In this document: positions 52,532 to 60,850 of the stretch, one piece after another
Layout: each line of letters opens with the position of its first letter
How positions within the stretch are numbered: the first letter of the stretch is position 1
DNA from: Antarcticibacterium flavum
GTDB lineage: Bacteria; Bacteroidota; Bacteroidia; Flavobacteriales; Flavobacteriaceae
Length of the DNA: 64,000 bases
Reading direction: 5' to 3'
Assembly (NCBI RefSeq): GCF_006159205.1
Contig: NZ_CP040812.1
Coordinates: forward strand, 2,356,001 to 2,420,000
Position numbers and translations under genes: made by a program
Notes under the pieces: model-generated
Told to the model about the DNA's origin: nothing
Databases searched by the model: none
The model's input: only the letters and a program-made list of their open reading frames with translations

Positions 52532-53434
52532 TTATAACCAATTTCGTGGGTTTTCCAGAACCGTTATTAATTTTTCTTCCTCGCTACCAGGTTCCGGGCG
52601 ATGGTCGTAAACCCATTGAACGTAGGGCGGAAGGCTCATTAAAATGCTCTCGATCCTGCCATTGGTTTTTAATCCGAATAGGGTGCCTTTATCATGTACC
52701 AGGTTAAATTCAACATATCGACCACGTCGTATTTCCTGCCAGTTTCTATTATGTGGAGTAGATTCCATGTTTTTTCTCCTTTCAACGATGGGTAGATATG
52801 CTTCTAAAAAGCTGTTGCCAACTTCGGTAACGAAATCATACCATTTGTCAATACTTCTTTCCTCTGTAGCTTTACAATAGTCAAAGAATAATCCCCCAAT
52901 TCCACGGGCTTCATTCCTGTGTGAATTCCAAAAATATTCATCACATTGTTTCTTATAGCGTGAATAAAAATCGGGATCGTGGGTGTCACAAGCCCTTTTG
53001 CAAATCTTATGAAAATGAACAGCGTCTTCTTCAAAGAGATAATAAGGCGTAAGGTCCTGCCCGCCTCCAAACCATTGGTCTATTGTATTCCCTTCTTTAT
53101 CATACATCTCAAAATAACGCCAGTTAGCATGTACGGTAGGTACCATAGGGTTTTTTGGATGTAGGACGAGGCTTAATCCGCAGGCAAAGAAATCTACCTC
53201 GCCAACCTTAAAATATTGTTGCATAGCGGGAGCAAGCGGACCATAAACTGCAGAGATATTTACCCCTCCTTTTTCAAAGACATTGCCATTTTCAATGACC
53301 CTTGTCCTGCCTCCTCCACCTTCAGTCCGCTCCCAGAGATCCTGGCGAAATTTTGCTTTCCCATCTATCTCCTCAAGGGCAGTAGTTATTCTGTCCTGCA
53401 GTTGCTCTATATATTTATAGAATTTATCTTTCAT
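52532..53434 (-). CDS. hemF: oxygen-dependent coproporphyrinogen III oxidase
   Basis: This 300-residue enzyme oxidatively decarboxylates coproporphyrinogen III to protoporphyrinogen IX. The HemF signature is seen in WRYFEMYDKEGNTIDQWFGG, GGGQDLTPYYLFEEDAVHFH and RGRYVEFNLVHDKGTLFGL. The start overlaps the stop of the DUF6973 gene by 4 bases, so it is part of the minus-strand operon. The usual oxygen requirement implies aerobic growth. Confidence 0.95.
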   Translation of the reverse strand: MKDKFYKYIEQLQDRITTALEEIDGKAKFRQDLWERTEGGGGRTRVIENGNVFEKGGVNISAVYGPLAPAMQQYFKVGEVDFFACGLSLVLHPKNPMVPTVHANWRYFEMYDKEGNTIDQWFGGGQDLTPYYLFEEDAVHFHKICKRACDTHDPDFYSRYKKQCDEYFWNSHRNEARGIGGLFFDYCKATEERSIDKWYDFVTEVGNSFLEAYLPIVERRKNMESTPHNRNWQEIRRGRYVEFNLVHDKGTLFGLKTNGRIESILMSLPPYVQWVYDHRPEPGSEEEKLITVLENPRNWL

Positions 53435-53928
53435 AGCGGGTGTTCTATTTTTTCAATGAAAACGAGCTTTTCCCTCTCCTTTTCTATATGTTCTACTGTA
53501 GAAACTTTTACAGCCTCTTTAATCATTAATTGCAAAAGTGGTATTACTTCTTCCTCCTTCGGTCTTCTATGAAACAAATCCCTGCCTATCCTATTATTGT
53601 GAAGATCCATCATCTTTGCCAGTTCTTCATTTGGAGCCAGTCTTTCATGGAGGTCTGTTATTGTCTTACTCCAGGTTGCAGCCTTTTCAGCAGTCCCGGC
53701 AACCGGAAGGCAGTATTGACAAATTAGGAAATTCCAAAGCGCATGCCTAAAGGCGTTTGTCCTGTTGTCCCCGTGATGAAGGTTCCCATACAGCCGGTCG
53801 CTTATATACACCGTCCTTTTGGTTGCTTTATATGTTGGTAAAAGGTAACGTGGATACTTAAGGAAAACAAGACAAAGGCCTGCTAACTCCTTTGCATTCA
53901 GGCCTGCTATTTTCCTTAAAAGGCCCAG
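53431..53928 (-). CDS. DUF6973 family protein in the heme operon, likely non-ATG start
   Basis: This protein of 165 residues has the conserved NAFRHALWNFLICQYC and MDLHNNRIGRDLF motifs of the DUF6973 family. A GTG at 53811 would give only 126 residues. The conserved N-terminal part (LVFLKYPRYLLPTYKATKRT) lies upstream in frame, but no ATG, GTG or TTG occurs before the hemE stop. The CTG at 53928, two bases past the hemE TAA, is the best candidate start. The H-rich motifs suggest metal binding. Function unknown. Its stop overlaps the hemF start. Confidence 0.7.
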   Translation of the reverse strand: MGLLRKIAGLNAKELAGLCLVFLKYPRYLLPTYKATKRTVYISDRLYGNLHHGDNRTNAFRHALWNFLICQYCLPVAGTAEKAATWSKTITDLHERLAPNEELAKMMDLHNNRIGRDLFHRRPKEEEVIPLLQLMIKEAVKVSTVEHIEKEREKLVFIEKIEHPL

Positions 53929-53929
53929 G

Positions 53930-54958
53930 TTAGTTAGATTTATATTCCTTTACCGCTTCCACGAAAGCAATGGCATTTTCAACAGGGATATCTGGCAGTA
54001 TCCCATGACCCAGGTTTACTATATAACGATCTTTTCCAAATTCATTGATCATATTATTTACCATCCTCTTGATCTCTGCCGGCGGGGAATATAACCTTGA
54101 CGGATCAAAATTACCCTGAAGGGTGATATTACCTCCAGTTAAGTACCTTGCATTCTTTGGAGAACAAGTCCAATCTACTCCTAAAGCTGATGCGCCCGAT
54201 CTTGCCATGACATCCAGGGCAAACCAACATCCTTTTCCGAATGCTATTACAGGGATTTCAGGTTTTAATGCGTCTATTATTTGCTGAATGTACTTCCAGG
54301 AAAATGTTTGATAATCTTCAGGAGAAAGCATTCCTCCCCAGGAATCAAATATTTGTACGGCATCCACTCCCGCTTCTACTTTAGCTTTCAGGTAAGCTAT
54401 AGTGGTATCTGTGATCTTTTGCAGCAATGTGTGTGCTGCAGCGGGATTGGTGAAACAAAATTTCTTTGCGATATCAAAATTTTTGGATCCCTGGCCTTGT
54501 ACCGCATAACAAAGGATCGTCCAGGGAGAACCTGCAAAACCAATTAGCGGCACTTCATCATTAAGTTCCTTTTTTGTCATCTTTACGGCTTCCATTACGT
54601 ATCCCAGGGTCTCGTGCACATCTGGAACAATTACCTTTTCAACATCGGCTGTGGTGCGCACGGGGTTTGGTAGCCATGGGCCCAGCCCGGGCTTCATTTC
54701 CACTTCAATATTCATTGCCTGGGGAACCACAAGGATATCGCTAAAAAGAATTGCGGCATCTGTTCCTACCTGGTGAATGGGCATAACCGTAATTTCAGTA
54801 GCAAGTTCCGGGGTGCGGCACCGGGTAAAGAAATCATATTGATCCTTTAGTTTCATGAAGTCTGGCAGATAGCGGCCTGCCTGGCGCATCATCCATACCG
54901 GGGGTCTTTCAACAGTTTCTCCTTTTAATGCTCTTAAAAATAAATCGTTCTTTATCAT
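53930..54958 (-). CDS. hemE: uroporphyrinogen decarboxylase
   Basis: This 342-residue TIM-barrel enzyme converts uroporphyrinogen III to coproporphyrinogen III by removing four acetate carboxyls. The signature is the N-terminal [15 protein letters not shown], with the arginines that hold the substrate, and [16 protein letters not shown] follows. [12 protein letters not shown] and [15 protein letters not shown] are also diagnostic. It is 15 bases after hemD in the operon. Confidence 0.96.
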   Translation of the reverse strand: MIKNDLFLRALKGETVERPPVWMMRQAGRYLPDFMKLKDQYDFFTRCRTPELATEITVMPIHQVGTDAAILFSDILVVPQAMNIEVEMKPGLGPWLPNPVRTTADVEKVIVPDVHETLGYVMEAVKMTKKELNDEVPLIGFAGSPWTILCYAVQGQGSKNFDIAKKFCFTNPAAAHTLLQKITDTTIAYLKAKVEAGVDAVQIFDSWGGMLSPEDYQTFSWKYIQQIIDALKPEIPVIAFGKGCWFALDVMARSGASALGVDWTCSPKNARYLTGGNITLQGNFDPSRLYSPPAEIKRMVNNMINEFGKDRYIVNLGHGILPDIPVENAIAFVEAVKEYKSN

Positions 54959-54973
54959 TGCAATTATTTAATG

Positions 54974-55639
54974 CTATCTGTTCTTAAAATGTTTCACTGC
55001 CCCCACAATTACATTCTCTATTGTGGGTTTATTGGCTATAATAATATCATTTGTATGTTTCCCGGCTTCTGCAGCCGTTGTGGTACCTATACAAAATGCT
55101 GTAGCTCCAGAGATCTTATTCTTCCGGGTAAAACTCTTAACACCGCTGGGGCTAAAAAATAAAATTCCGTCGAATTCGCTTTTTATCTCCTTTTTATTCA
55201 ACCTGGTGTCATACACCAGGACTTCAGTAAAATTAATATTGCTGCCCTTCAGCAAATGGGGGATCTCTTCCCTTCTCATTTTTCCGCAGAAGAAAGTAAA
55301 AGACCTGTCGCTGTATTCCTTGATAATTTTTGTTGCCAGGCTTTTGCCGTAATTCTCACATTCCACAACCTGAAATCCTTCAGTTTTCAATAATGCAGCG
55401 GTTTTCTCCCCTACACAAAAGACTTCCGAACCAAAAATTACTTCCCGGTTCAAATAGGGCAAAACAGCTCTCACGGCATTTTTACTGGTGAAGATAAGGT
55501 TTTTTTGAAGGTTGAGATTCTGTGGGAGCTCAAGAACCTTTATGCCAATGGCATCGTATTCCACCAGTCCAATCCCGGTGTTAAGCAAAAGGTGCTTTTG
55601 CGGCAGAGTAAGTTTTTTTGTGGAAAGTAAAGTAGGCAT
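54974..55639 (-). CDS. hemD: uroporphyrinogen-III synthase
   Basis: This 221-residue protein has the weakly conserved two-domain HemD fold (YDAIGIKVLEL, FTSKNAVRAVLPYL, FFSPSGVKSFTRKN, FCIGTTTAAEAGKHT). HemD sequences vary widely, and this one is assigned by its fold words and its place between hemC and hemE. It cyclises hydroxymethylbilane with inversion of ring D to form uroporphyrinogen III. The start lies 3 bases after the hemC stop. Confidence 0.9.
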   Translation of the reverse strand: MPTLLSTKKLTLPQKHLLLNTGIGLVEYDAIGIKVLELPQNLNLQKNLIFTSKNAVRAVLPYLNREVIFGSEVFCVGEKTAALLKTEGFQVVECENYGKSLATKIIKEYSDRSFTFFCGKMRREEIPHLLKGSNINFTEVLVYDTRLNKKEIKSEFDGILFFSPSGVKSFTRKNKISGATAFCIGTTTAAEAGKHTNDIIIANKPTIENVIVGAVKHFKNR

Positions 55640-55642
55640 ACA

Positions 55643-56554
55643 TTAATTAATGACTCTCCTTATTTCGCGCATTAACTCCTTACCTCCATTTTCAAGGATT
55701 TCCAGGGCGCAATTCTTTCCAAAAGATTCAATTTTTTTAAGTGGGATCTCTTTTGTTACTTCTATTTTTCGGCTCCCATCCAGGCTAAAAAGTGCACCAT
55801 TGAATTTGACAGTTTCATTTTCAATGGTTGCAAGGGCGCCTATAGGAGCAGTGCAACCACCTTCAAGTACCTTTAGAAATTCTCTTTCTATGTGTACACA
55901 AACCGCAGAATTGAAGTGGTGCAGGGCAGCGAGGGCATCAAGGCTTTGCTCATCTTCTTCCATAGCCACTACCAGCATCGCTCCCTGTGCAGGGGCGGGT
56001 AACATCCAGCCAAGCTCCAGGTGGTCATCTGGTTTCAGGTTGATTCTTTCCAGGCCGGCCGCGGCAAAAATTGCCCCGTTCCAGCTGCTTTCTTCGAGTT
56101 TTTTCATCCTGGTATTAACATTCCCGCGCAGGTCCACCACATTATGTTCAGGATAGCGGTTTAGCCACTGGGCCTTGCGTCGCAGACTTCCCGTTGCGAT
56201 AGTGCCTTCTGAATCCAGAAAGTCTAAACCTTTGTGTAATAAGATGTCACTGGTATTGGCCCGTTTTAGAACCGCGGCTTCCACAATTCCTTTTGGAAGG
56301 GTGGTAGGTACATCCTTCATAGAATGTACAGCAATATCTACTTTCCCCGTTAGCATGGCAACATCAAGGGTTTTTGTAAAGATCCCTGTAATTCCCATCT
56401 CGTATAAAGGTTGGTCCAGGTTAAGGTCTCCCTGGGATTTGACAGGAACCAGCTCTGCCTCATGACCTAATTTCGTAAGAGCATTTTTTACAGTGTTAGC
56501 CTGCCAAAGAGCAAGTTCACTGTCCCGGGTTCCAATCCTTATCACTTTATTCAT
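55643..56554 (-). CDS. hemC: porphobilinogen deaminase (hydroxymethylbilane synthase)
   Basis: This 303-residue enzyme polymerises four porphobilinogens into hydroxymethylbilane. The N-terminal IRIGTRDSELALWQANTV, VHSMKDVPTTLPKG and the cofactor cysteine in EGGCTAPIGA (about residue 240), which binds dipyrromethane, are present. The start overlaps the hemA stop by 4 bases. Confidence 0.96.
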   Translation of the reverse strand: MNKVIRIGTRDSELALWQANTVKNALTKLGHEAELVPVKSQGDLNLDQPLYEMGITGIFTKTLDVAMLTGKVDIAVHSMKDVPTTLPKGIVEAAVLKRANTSDILLHKGLDFLDSEGTIATGSLRRKAQWLNRYPEHNVVDLRGNVNTRMKKLEESSWNGAIFAAAGLERINLKPDDHLELGWMLPAPAQGAMLVVAMEEDEQSLDALAALHHFNSAVCVHIEREFLKVLEGGCTAPIGALATIENETVKFNGALFSLDGSRKIEVTKEIPLKKIESFGKNCALEILENGGKELMREIRRVIN

Positions 56555-57804
56555 TGAGGAGACTCTTCCAGTTGAAATACCTTTTGAATAAGTTCCAGGC
56601 TCTCATCTGTAGTATTTGAATCATCTTTAAGATGATTGGCAAAATGGTTCATTATTTTTTGAATGATCCTGTTGCTCACGATCTCTGCCTGTTCATCATT
56701 AAAGTTGACGATCTTTCTTCTTTGGAAATCCAGCTCGGCATCCTTCATTGTCTTTAGCTTCTTTTTCAGAGCTTTAATGGTAGGTGCAAATTTCCTGGTT
56801 TCAAGCCATTTGTTGAAATCTCCTTCAACTTCGGCAATGATCTTTTGAGCATGTGGTATAGATTCCTTTCTTCTTTCCAGAGTCTCATCTGTCATTTGGG
56901 CAAGACTGTCCAGGTGTAGCAATTTCACATTCTCCATTTGAGCTACGTCATCATGAACATTTTTAGGAATAGAAAGGTCCAGGATCAAAAGATCCTTTTT
57001 AGGATATATCAATTCTTTGGTGATAGTAGGATTTTGTGCCCCGGTTGCAACTATAAGAATATCTGCTTCTCTTATTTCAGATTGCAGGTCGCCGTAATCC
57101 CTAACCTTTAAGTTAAATTTCCCGGCTATTCTCTCGGCCTTATCTTTGGTTCTGTTGATTAATGTTATGTGGTCGTTCTTGGTATGCTTCACCAGGTTCT
57201 CGCAAGTGTTTCTTCCAATTTTACCTGTCCCGAATAGAAGGATGTTCTTGTCTGAAACGTTTTCAACCTCTCTAAGAATGTATTGTACCGAGGCAAAGCT
57301 CACAGAAGTTGCTCCAGAGGAGATCTGGGTTTCATTCTTAATGCGCTTGCTGGCCTGGATCACTGCGTTTACCAGTCTTTCCAGGAAAGGGTTGGTGATA
57401 TCATGCTTTTTCGATCTAATAAACCCGTTTCTAAGCTGACTTATGATCTCAAAATCTCCTAGAATCTGACTGTCAAGGCCGGTGCCAACTCTAAAAAGAT
57501 GTGAAATGGCTTCCTTGTTCTTATAGATATAAGCTACTTTTTCAAATTCCTCTACAGTCCCATGTGTGTGTTCACACAAGAGCTTTATAAGCTGGAAAGG
57601 ATGTTCAGCAAATCCATAAAGTTCGGTGCGGTTACAGGTGGATGTGGCAAGTAATCCCTCTACACCCTCAGTCTTTGCCTGTACCAGCAAATTTTCCTTG
57701 GCATCATCAGAAAGAGAAAAATGACCGCGTATGGCAGCATCAGCTTTTTTATAGCTTAGACCAATTGCATAAAAATGTTTTCCTCTAGAAATTGTGTTTT
57801 CCAT
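56551..57804 (-). CDS. hemA: glutamyl-tRNA reductase
   Basis: This 417-residue enzyme makes glutamate-1-semialdehyde from glutamyl-tRNA, the first committed step. The catalytic cysteine is in STCNRTELYGFA near residue 60, the NADPH domain in LLFGTGKIGRNTCENL, and the dimerisation domain follows. It heads the minus-strand heme operon and is divergent from the AraC regulator. hemL, needed for the next step, is not in the window. Feedback control by heme is typical for such enzymes but not visible here. Confidence 0.96.
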   Translation of the reverse strand: MENTISRGKHFYAIGLSYKKADAAIRGHFSLSDDAKENLLVQAKTEGVEGLLATSTCNRTELYGFAEHPFQLIKLLCEHTHGTVEEFEKVAYIYKNKEAISHLFRVGTGLDSQILGDFEIISQLRNGFIRSKKHDITNPFLERLVNAVIQASKRIKNETQISSGATSVSFASVQYILREVENVSDKNILLFGTGKIGRNTCENLVKHTKNDHITLINRTKDKAERIAGKFNLKVRDYGDLQSEIREADILIVATGAQNPTITKELIYPKKDLLILDLSIPKNVHDDVAQMENVKLLHLDSLAQMTDETLERRKESIPHAQKIIAEVEGDFNKWLETRKFAPTIKALKKKLKTMKDAELDFQRRKIVNFNDEQAEIVSNRIIQKIMNHFANHLKDDSNTTDESLELIQKVFQLEESPQ

Positions 57805-57827
57805 GAAACTTATTACATATTCCGTCG

Positions 57828-57835
57828 CAAAAGTA
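57828..57835 (-). promoter_or_regulatory. -7 promoter element for the hem operon
   Basis: The minus strand reads TACTTTTG, a perfect -7 match, 24 bases before the hemA start at 57804. Confidence 0.5.
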
Positions 57836-57887
57836 AGATAATGAATATTTAAAATATAACGCTTAAAGTACTAAATGTGTCGTTTCC

Positions 57888-57899
57888 TGATATATATCA
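57888..57899. promoter_or_regulatory. palindrome between divergent hemA and AraC genes
   Basis: TGATATATATCA is a perfect 12-base palindrome in the 195-base divergent region, between the two -7 boxes. It could be a regulator site. AT-rich palindromes occur by chance fairly often, so this is tentative. Confidence 0.3.
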
Positions 57900-57929
57900 T
57901 ATTCTTTCCCTTTTTATAGCTAAAATAGC

Positions 57930-57937
57930 TACTTTTG
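57930..57937 (+). promoter_or_regulatory. -7 promoter element for the AraC-type regulator
   Basis: TACTTTTG matches TAnnTTTG, 63 bases before the ATG at 58000. Confidence 0.45.
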
Positions 57938-57999
57938 TAGTAGGGACTTTAAGTTTGGAAGAGGTAGTTTAGAACAGTTCTAAATAAAAATTAAAAAAA

Positions 58000-58902
58000 T
58001 TGATGAAAATGCAGGAGGAAAATATCGCTGGAGGGTTTGTGGAAGAGACGAAAATTGAAGACGGATTTTATATTTTAAAATCACAAAATGACAGTGAAAA
58101 TGTGGAATCCTGTAGCCGGGGAGTGGATAGTAGTTACATACAGTTCCATTTTTGTGTAAAGGGAAGGACAGATCTTTTATTCAATGGCGGTAGTTATGTT
58201 ATCAACCTCGAAGAGGATAATTCCCTCTTATTATACAACCCAAAACAGGACCTTCCCCTTAATTTGAACCTGGCTCCCAAAAGCTGGCTCATCTCCCTTG
58301 TGGTTTCTATCGAGAAATTTCACTCCCTGTTTAGCCAGGAGGCAAAATTTATACCTTTCTTAAGCCTGGAAAATAAGGACAAGAAATATTACCAGGATGG
58401 CAAGATCTCCCCTTCAATGGCCATAGTGCTTAATCAATTGATGAACTTTAATCTTATGCCTACCATTAAGGGTTTATATTTCAAAGCAAAGGCATACGAA
58501 TTATTAAGTCTTCAGTTTAACCGTGCAGGTGATAAGGATGTGGAGCAATGTCCTTTTTTAAGCGATGAGGAAAATATTCTTAAGATAAGAAGAGCCAAGG
58601 ATATTGTAATTAACCGTATGGCCGAGCCGCCTTCCCTGCAGGAGCTGTCAAATGAGATAGGTTTAAGCCTGAAAAAATTAAAAGAAGGTTTTAAACAAAT
58701 ATATGGCGAGCCGGTTTATAGTTTCCTTTTTGATTATAAAATGGAATATGCCAGGAAGCTGCTGGACAGTGGGGAGTATAATGTAAATGAGGTAGGGCTC
58801 AAGGTAGGGTACAGTACTGCCAGTCACTTTATTGCTGCCTTCAGGAAGAAATTTGGTACTACTCCAAAGAAATATATTATGTCCCTTCCTGCAGCAAATT
58901 AG
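58000..58902 (+). CDS. AraC-family regulator, PchR-like
   Basis: This 300-residue protein has an N-terminal ligand-binding half and a C-terminal pair of helix-turn-helix motifs (about residues 210-300). The C-terminal words ELSNEIGLSLKKLKEGFKQ and VGLKVGYSTASHFIAAFRKK match the PchR subgroup of AraC regulators, which in other bacteria respond to siderophores or iron. It sits between the divergent hemA operon and the hemH side. A role in iron- or heme-linked control is inferred from position and subgroup, not shown. Confidence 0.85.
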   Translation: MMKMQEENIAGGFVEETKIEDGFYILKSQNDSENVESCSRGVDSSYIQFHFCVKGRTDLLFNGGSYVINLEEDNSLLLYNPKQDLPLNLNLAPKSWLISLVVSIEKFHSLFSQEAKFIPFLSLENKDKKYYQDGKISPSMAIVLNQLMNFNLMPTIKGLYFKAKAYELLSLQFNRAGDKDVEQCPFLSDEENILKIRRAKDIVINRMAEPPSLQELSNEIGLSLKKLKEGFKQIYGEPVYSFLFDYKMEYARKLLDSGEYNVNEVGLKVGYSTASHFIAAFRKKFGTTPKKYIMSLPAAN

Positions 58903-58948
58903 ATTAATAAATAGCAAAAGCGATAAGCTAATAGATCCCGCATAATAA

Positions 58949-58956
58949 TATTTTTG
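58949..58956 (+). promoter_or_regulatory. -7 promoter element for the ThuA gene
   Basis: TATTTTTG matches the consensus 31 bases before the ATG at 58988. Confidence 0.45.
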
Positions 58957-58987
58957 CGGGCCCACTTCAACCATAAAAAAAACAATT

Positions 58988-59719
58988 ATGAAAAGATCGA
59001 TTTTAGCTTCATTTTTATTCCTTGTCTTTTCGCTTGCTGGTTCTCTATATGCCCAGGATAAGAATGTGCTGGTTTTTTATAAAACTGAAGGCTTTTGGCA
59101 CGAATCCATACCTGCAGGTTACCAGGCAATTGCCGACCTTGGGGAGGCAAATGGTTTTAATACTGAAGAAACCGATGATCCTAAAGAATTTACCCGGGAA
59201 AACCTTGAGTCCTATGATCTAGTCCTCTTCCTTAACACTACAGGAGATGTACTGGATGAGAAGCAACAGGAGGCTTTTAAGGATTTCATAGATAACGGCG
59301 GAAGCTTTTTTGGTATCCACGCCGCTGCAGATACTGAATATGACTGGGAATGGTATGGCAAATTGGTGGGTGCTTATTTTGTAAGCCATCCAGAAGTGCA
59401 GGAGGCCGAAGTGGTAGTCACAATGCCAGATCATCCTGCAGTCGCCCATTTACCTGAAAGATGGGTGAGGACAGACGAATGGTATAATTATAAGAATATA
59501 AACCCTGATAATAAGGTGTTATTAAAACTTGATGAAAGCACCTATAAGGGAGGAACCAATGGGGAAGATCATCCACTTGCCTGGTACAAAGAACTCGAGG
59601 GAGGTGGTATTTCCATCTATACCGGCGGTGGCCATACCATCCAGTCATATACAGAGCCGGCTTTTGTTGAACATTTATTGCGCTCAATACTTTTTGCCCT
59701 GGATGTGAAGAAGGATTAA
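58988..59719 (+). CDS. exported ThuA domain protein
   Basis: This 243-residue protein has a signal peptide (about residues 1-22, SLAGSLYAQ) and a ThuA/class-I glutamine-amidotransferase-like fold: VLVFYKTEGFWHESIPAGYQ, GGSFFGIHAAADTEYDWEW and GGISIYTGGGHTIQSY. ThuA-type domains are thought to act on sugars, mainly glycosides in trehalose or related metabolism. No sugar genes are nearby, so the substrate is unknown. It stands between the AraC regulator and hemH. Confidence 0.87.
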   Translation: MKRSILASFLFLVFSLAGSLYAQDKNVLVFYKTEGFWHESIPAGYQAIADLGEANGFNTEETDDPKEFTRENLESYDLVLFLNTTGDVLDEKQQEAFKDFIDNGGSFFGIHAAADTEYDWEWYGKLVGAYFVSHPEVQEAEVVVTMPDHPAVAHLPERWVRTDEWYNYKNINPDNKVLLKLDESTYKGGTNGEDHPLAWYKELEGGGISIYTGGGHTIQSYTEPAFVEHLLRSILFALDVKKD

Positions 59720-59784
59720 TATTTCTTCTATCCTGCAATAAGAAAGAAAAATGCCTGATCGATAACGGGACCATTTAATAATAT

Positions 59785-59792
59785 TATTTTTG
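59785..59792 (+). promoter_or_regulatory. -7 promoter element for hemH
   Basis: TATTTTTG matches the consensus 19 bases before the hemH ATG at 59812. Confidence 0.5.
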
Positions 59793-59811
59793 ATTTTGAA
59801 AAAGGAAAATT

Positions 59812-60846
59812 ATGAGCAAAGGAGTTCTTCTTGTTAATCTGGGATCACCCGATAGTACCGATCCTAAGGACGTGAAAAAATACCTCGACGAATTTCTAAT
59901 GGATGAAAGGGTCATAGATGTACCGCTTTGGGCCAGAAATATCATTGTAAGAGGGATTGTTCTTAACACACGTCCCAAAAAATCGGCAGAGGCTTACCAA
60001 AAGATTTGGTGGGATGAAGGTTCACCTTTGATTGTTCTTTCTGAAAGGTTGCGCGACAAGATTGATGGATTAACCTCAGTTCCTATTGTGCTTGCAATGA
60101 GATATGGCAAACCCAATATTAAGTCGGGACTGCAGGAGCTTAAGGATAAGGGGGTAGATGAGGTCCTTATTTTTCCTTTATATCCACAGTTTGCTATGGC
60201 TACTACAGAGACAATTCTTGTCCTGGCTGAAAAGCTTAGAAAAGAACATTTTCCTGAAATGTCCTTTACATCTGTTCCTGCATTCTATAACCATCCAGAT
60301 TATATAAGGGTACTCTCGAATAGTATAGCTGAGAGGCTTAAAGGGATAGATTTTCAACACCTCCTTTTTTCCTATCACGGGGTGCCAGAGAGGCATATCA
60401 AGAAAAGCGATGTTACCAAATCCCATTGCCAGATAGATGGATCATGCTGCAAGACCCCATCTGCAGCACATCAATTTTGTTACAGGCACCAGTGTTACGA
60501 AACCACCAGGTTGGTGGCAGAATACCTGGAGTTAAAGGAAAACACATATAGCGTTTCCTTTCAGTCGCGATTAGGTTTTGACCCATGGCTTCAACCTTAT
60601 ACCGACAGGACCATTGAGAGGTTCGGTAAACAGGGGATGAAAAAACTGGCTATAGTTACCCCTGCTTTTGTGAGCGATTGTCTGGAAACCCTTGAAGAGA
60701 TCGCCATGGAGGGGGAAGAGATCTTCCACGAAGTGGGAGGTAAGGAATTCACCGTTGTGCCCTGTCTCAATGATCGCGACGACTGGTCTCAAGTCCTTTC
60801 CCGCTGGATAGACGAGTGGGCTTTATCCAAACCTGTAGAGGTATAG
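59812..60846 (+). CDS. hemH: ferrochelatase
   Basis: This 344-residue enzyme inserts ferrous iron into protoporphyrin IX. The signature FSYHGVPERHIKKS, with the catalytic histidine, is present, as are GVLLVNLGSPDSTDPKDVK and SFQSRLGFDPWLQPYT. Between them is a cysteine-rich insert with five cysteines (SHCQIDGSCCKTP, then FCYRHQCYE). In other ferrochelatases, cysteines can hold a [2Fe-2S] cluster, so such a site is possible. It is 4 bases ahead of the MATE gene. Confidence 0.95.
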   Translation: MSKGVLLVNLGSPDSTDPKDVKKYLDEFLMDERVIDVPLWARNIIVRGIVLNTRPKKSAEAYQKIWWDEGSPLIVLSERLRDKIDGLTSVPIVLAMRYGKPNIKSGLQELKDKGVDEVLIFPLYPQFAMATTETILVLAEKLRKEHFPEMSFTSVPAFYNHPDYIRVLSNSIAERLKGIDFQHLLFSYHGVPERHIKKSDVTKSHCQIDGSCCKTPSAAHQFCYRHQCYETTRLVAEYLELKENTYSVSFQSRLGFDPWLQPYTDRTIERFGKQGMKKLAIVTPAFVSDCLETLEEIAMEGEEIFHEVGGKEFTVVPCLNDRDDWSQVLSRWIDEWALSKPVEV

Positions 60847-60850
60847 CATA

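Noticed and set aside
53431..53811. GTG at 53811 as the DUF6973 start
   Set aside because: It removes about 39 residues that appear to be the family N-terminus; kept only as an alternative.
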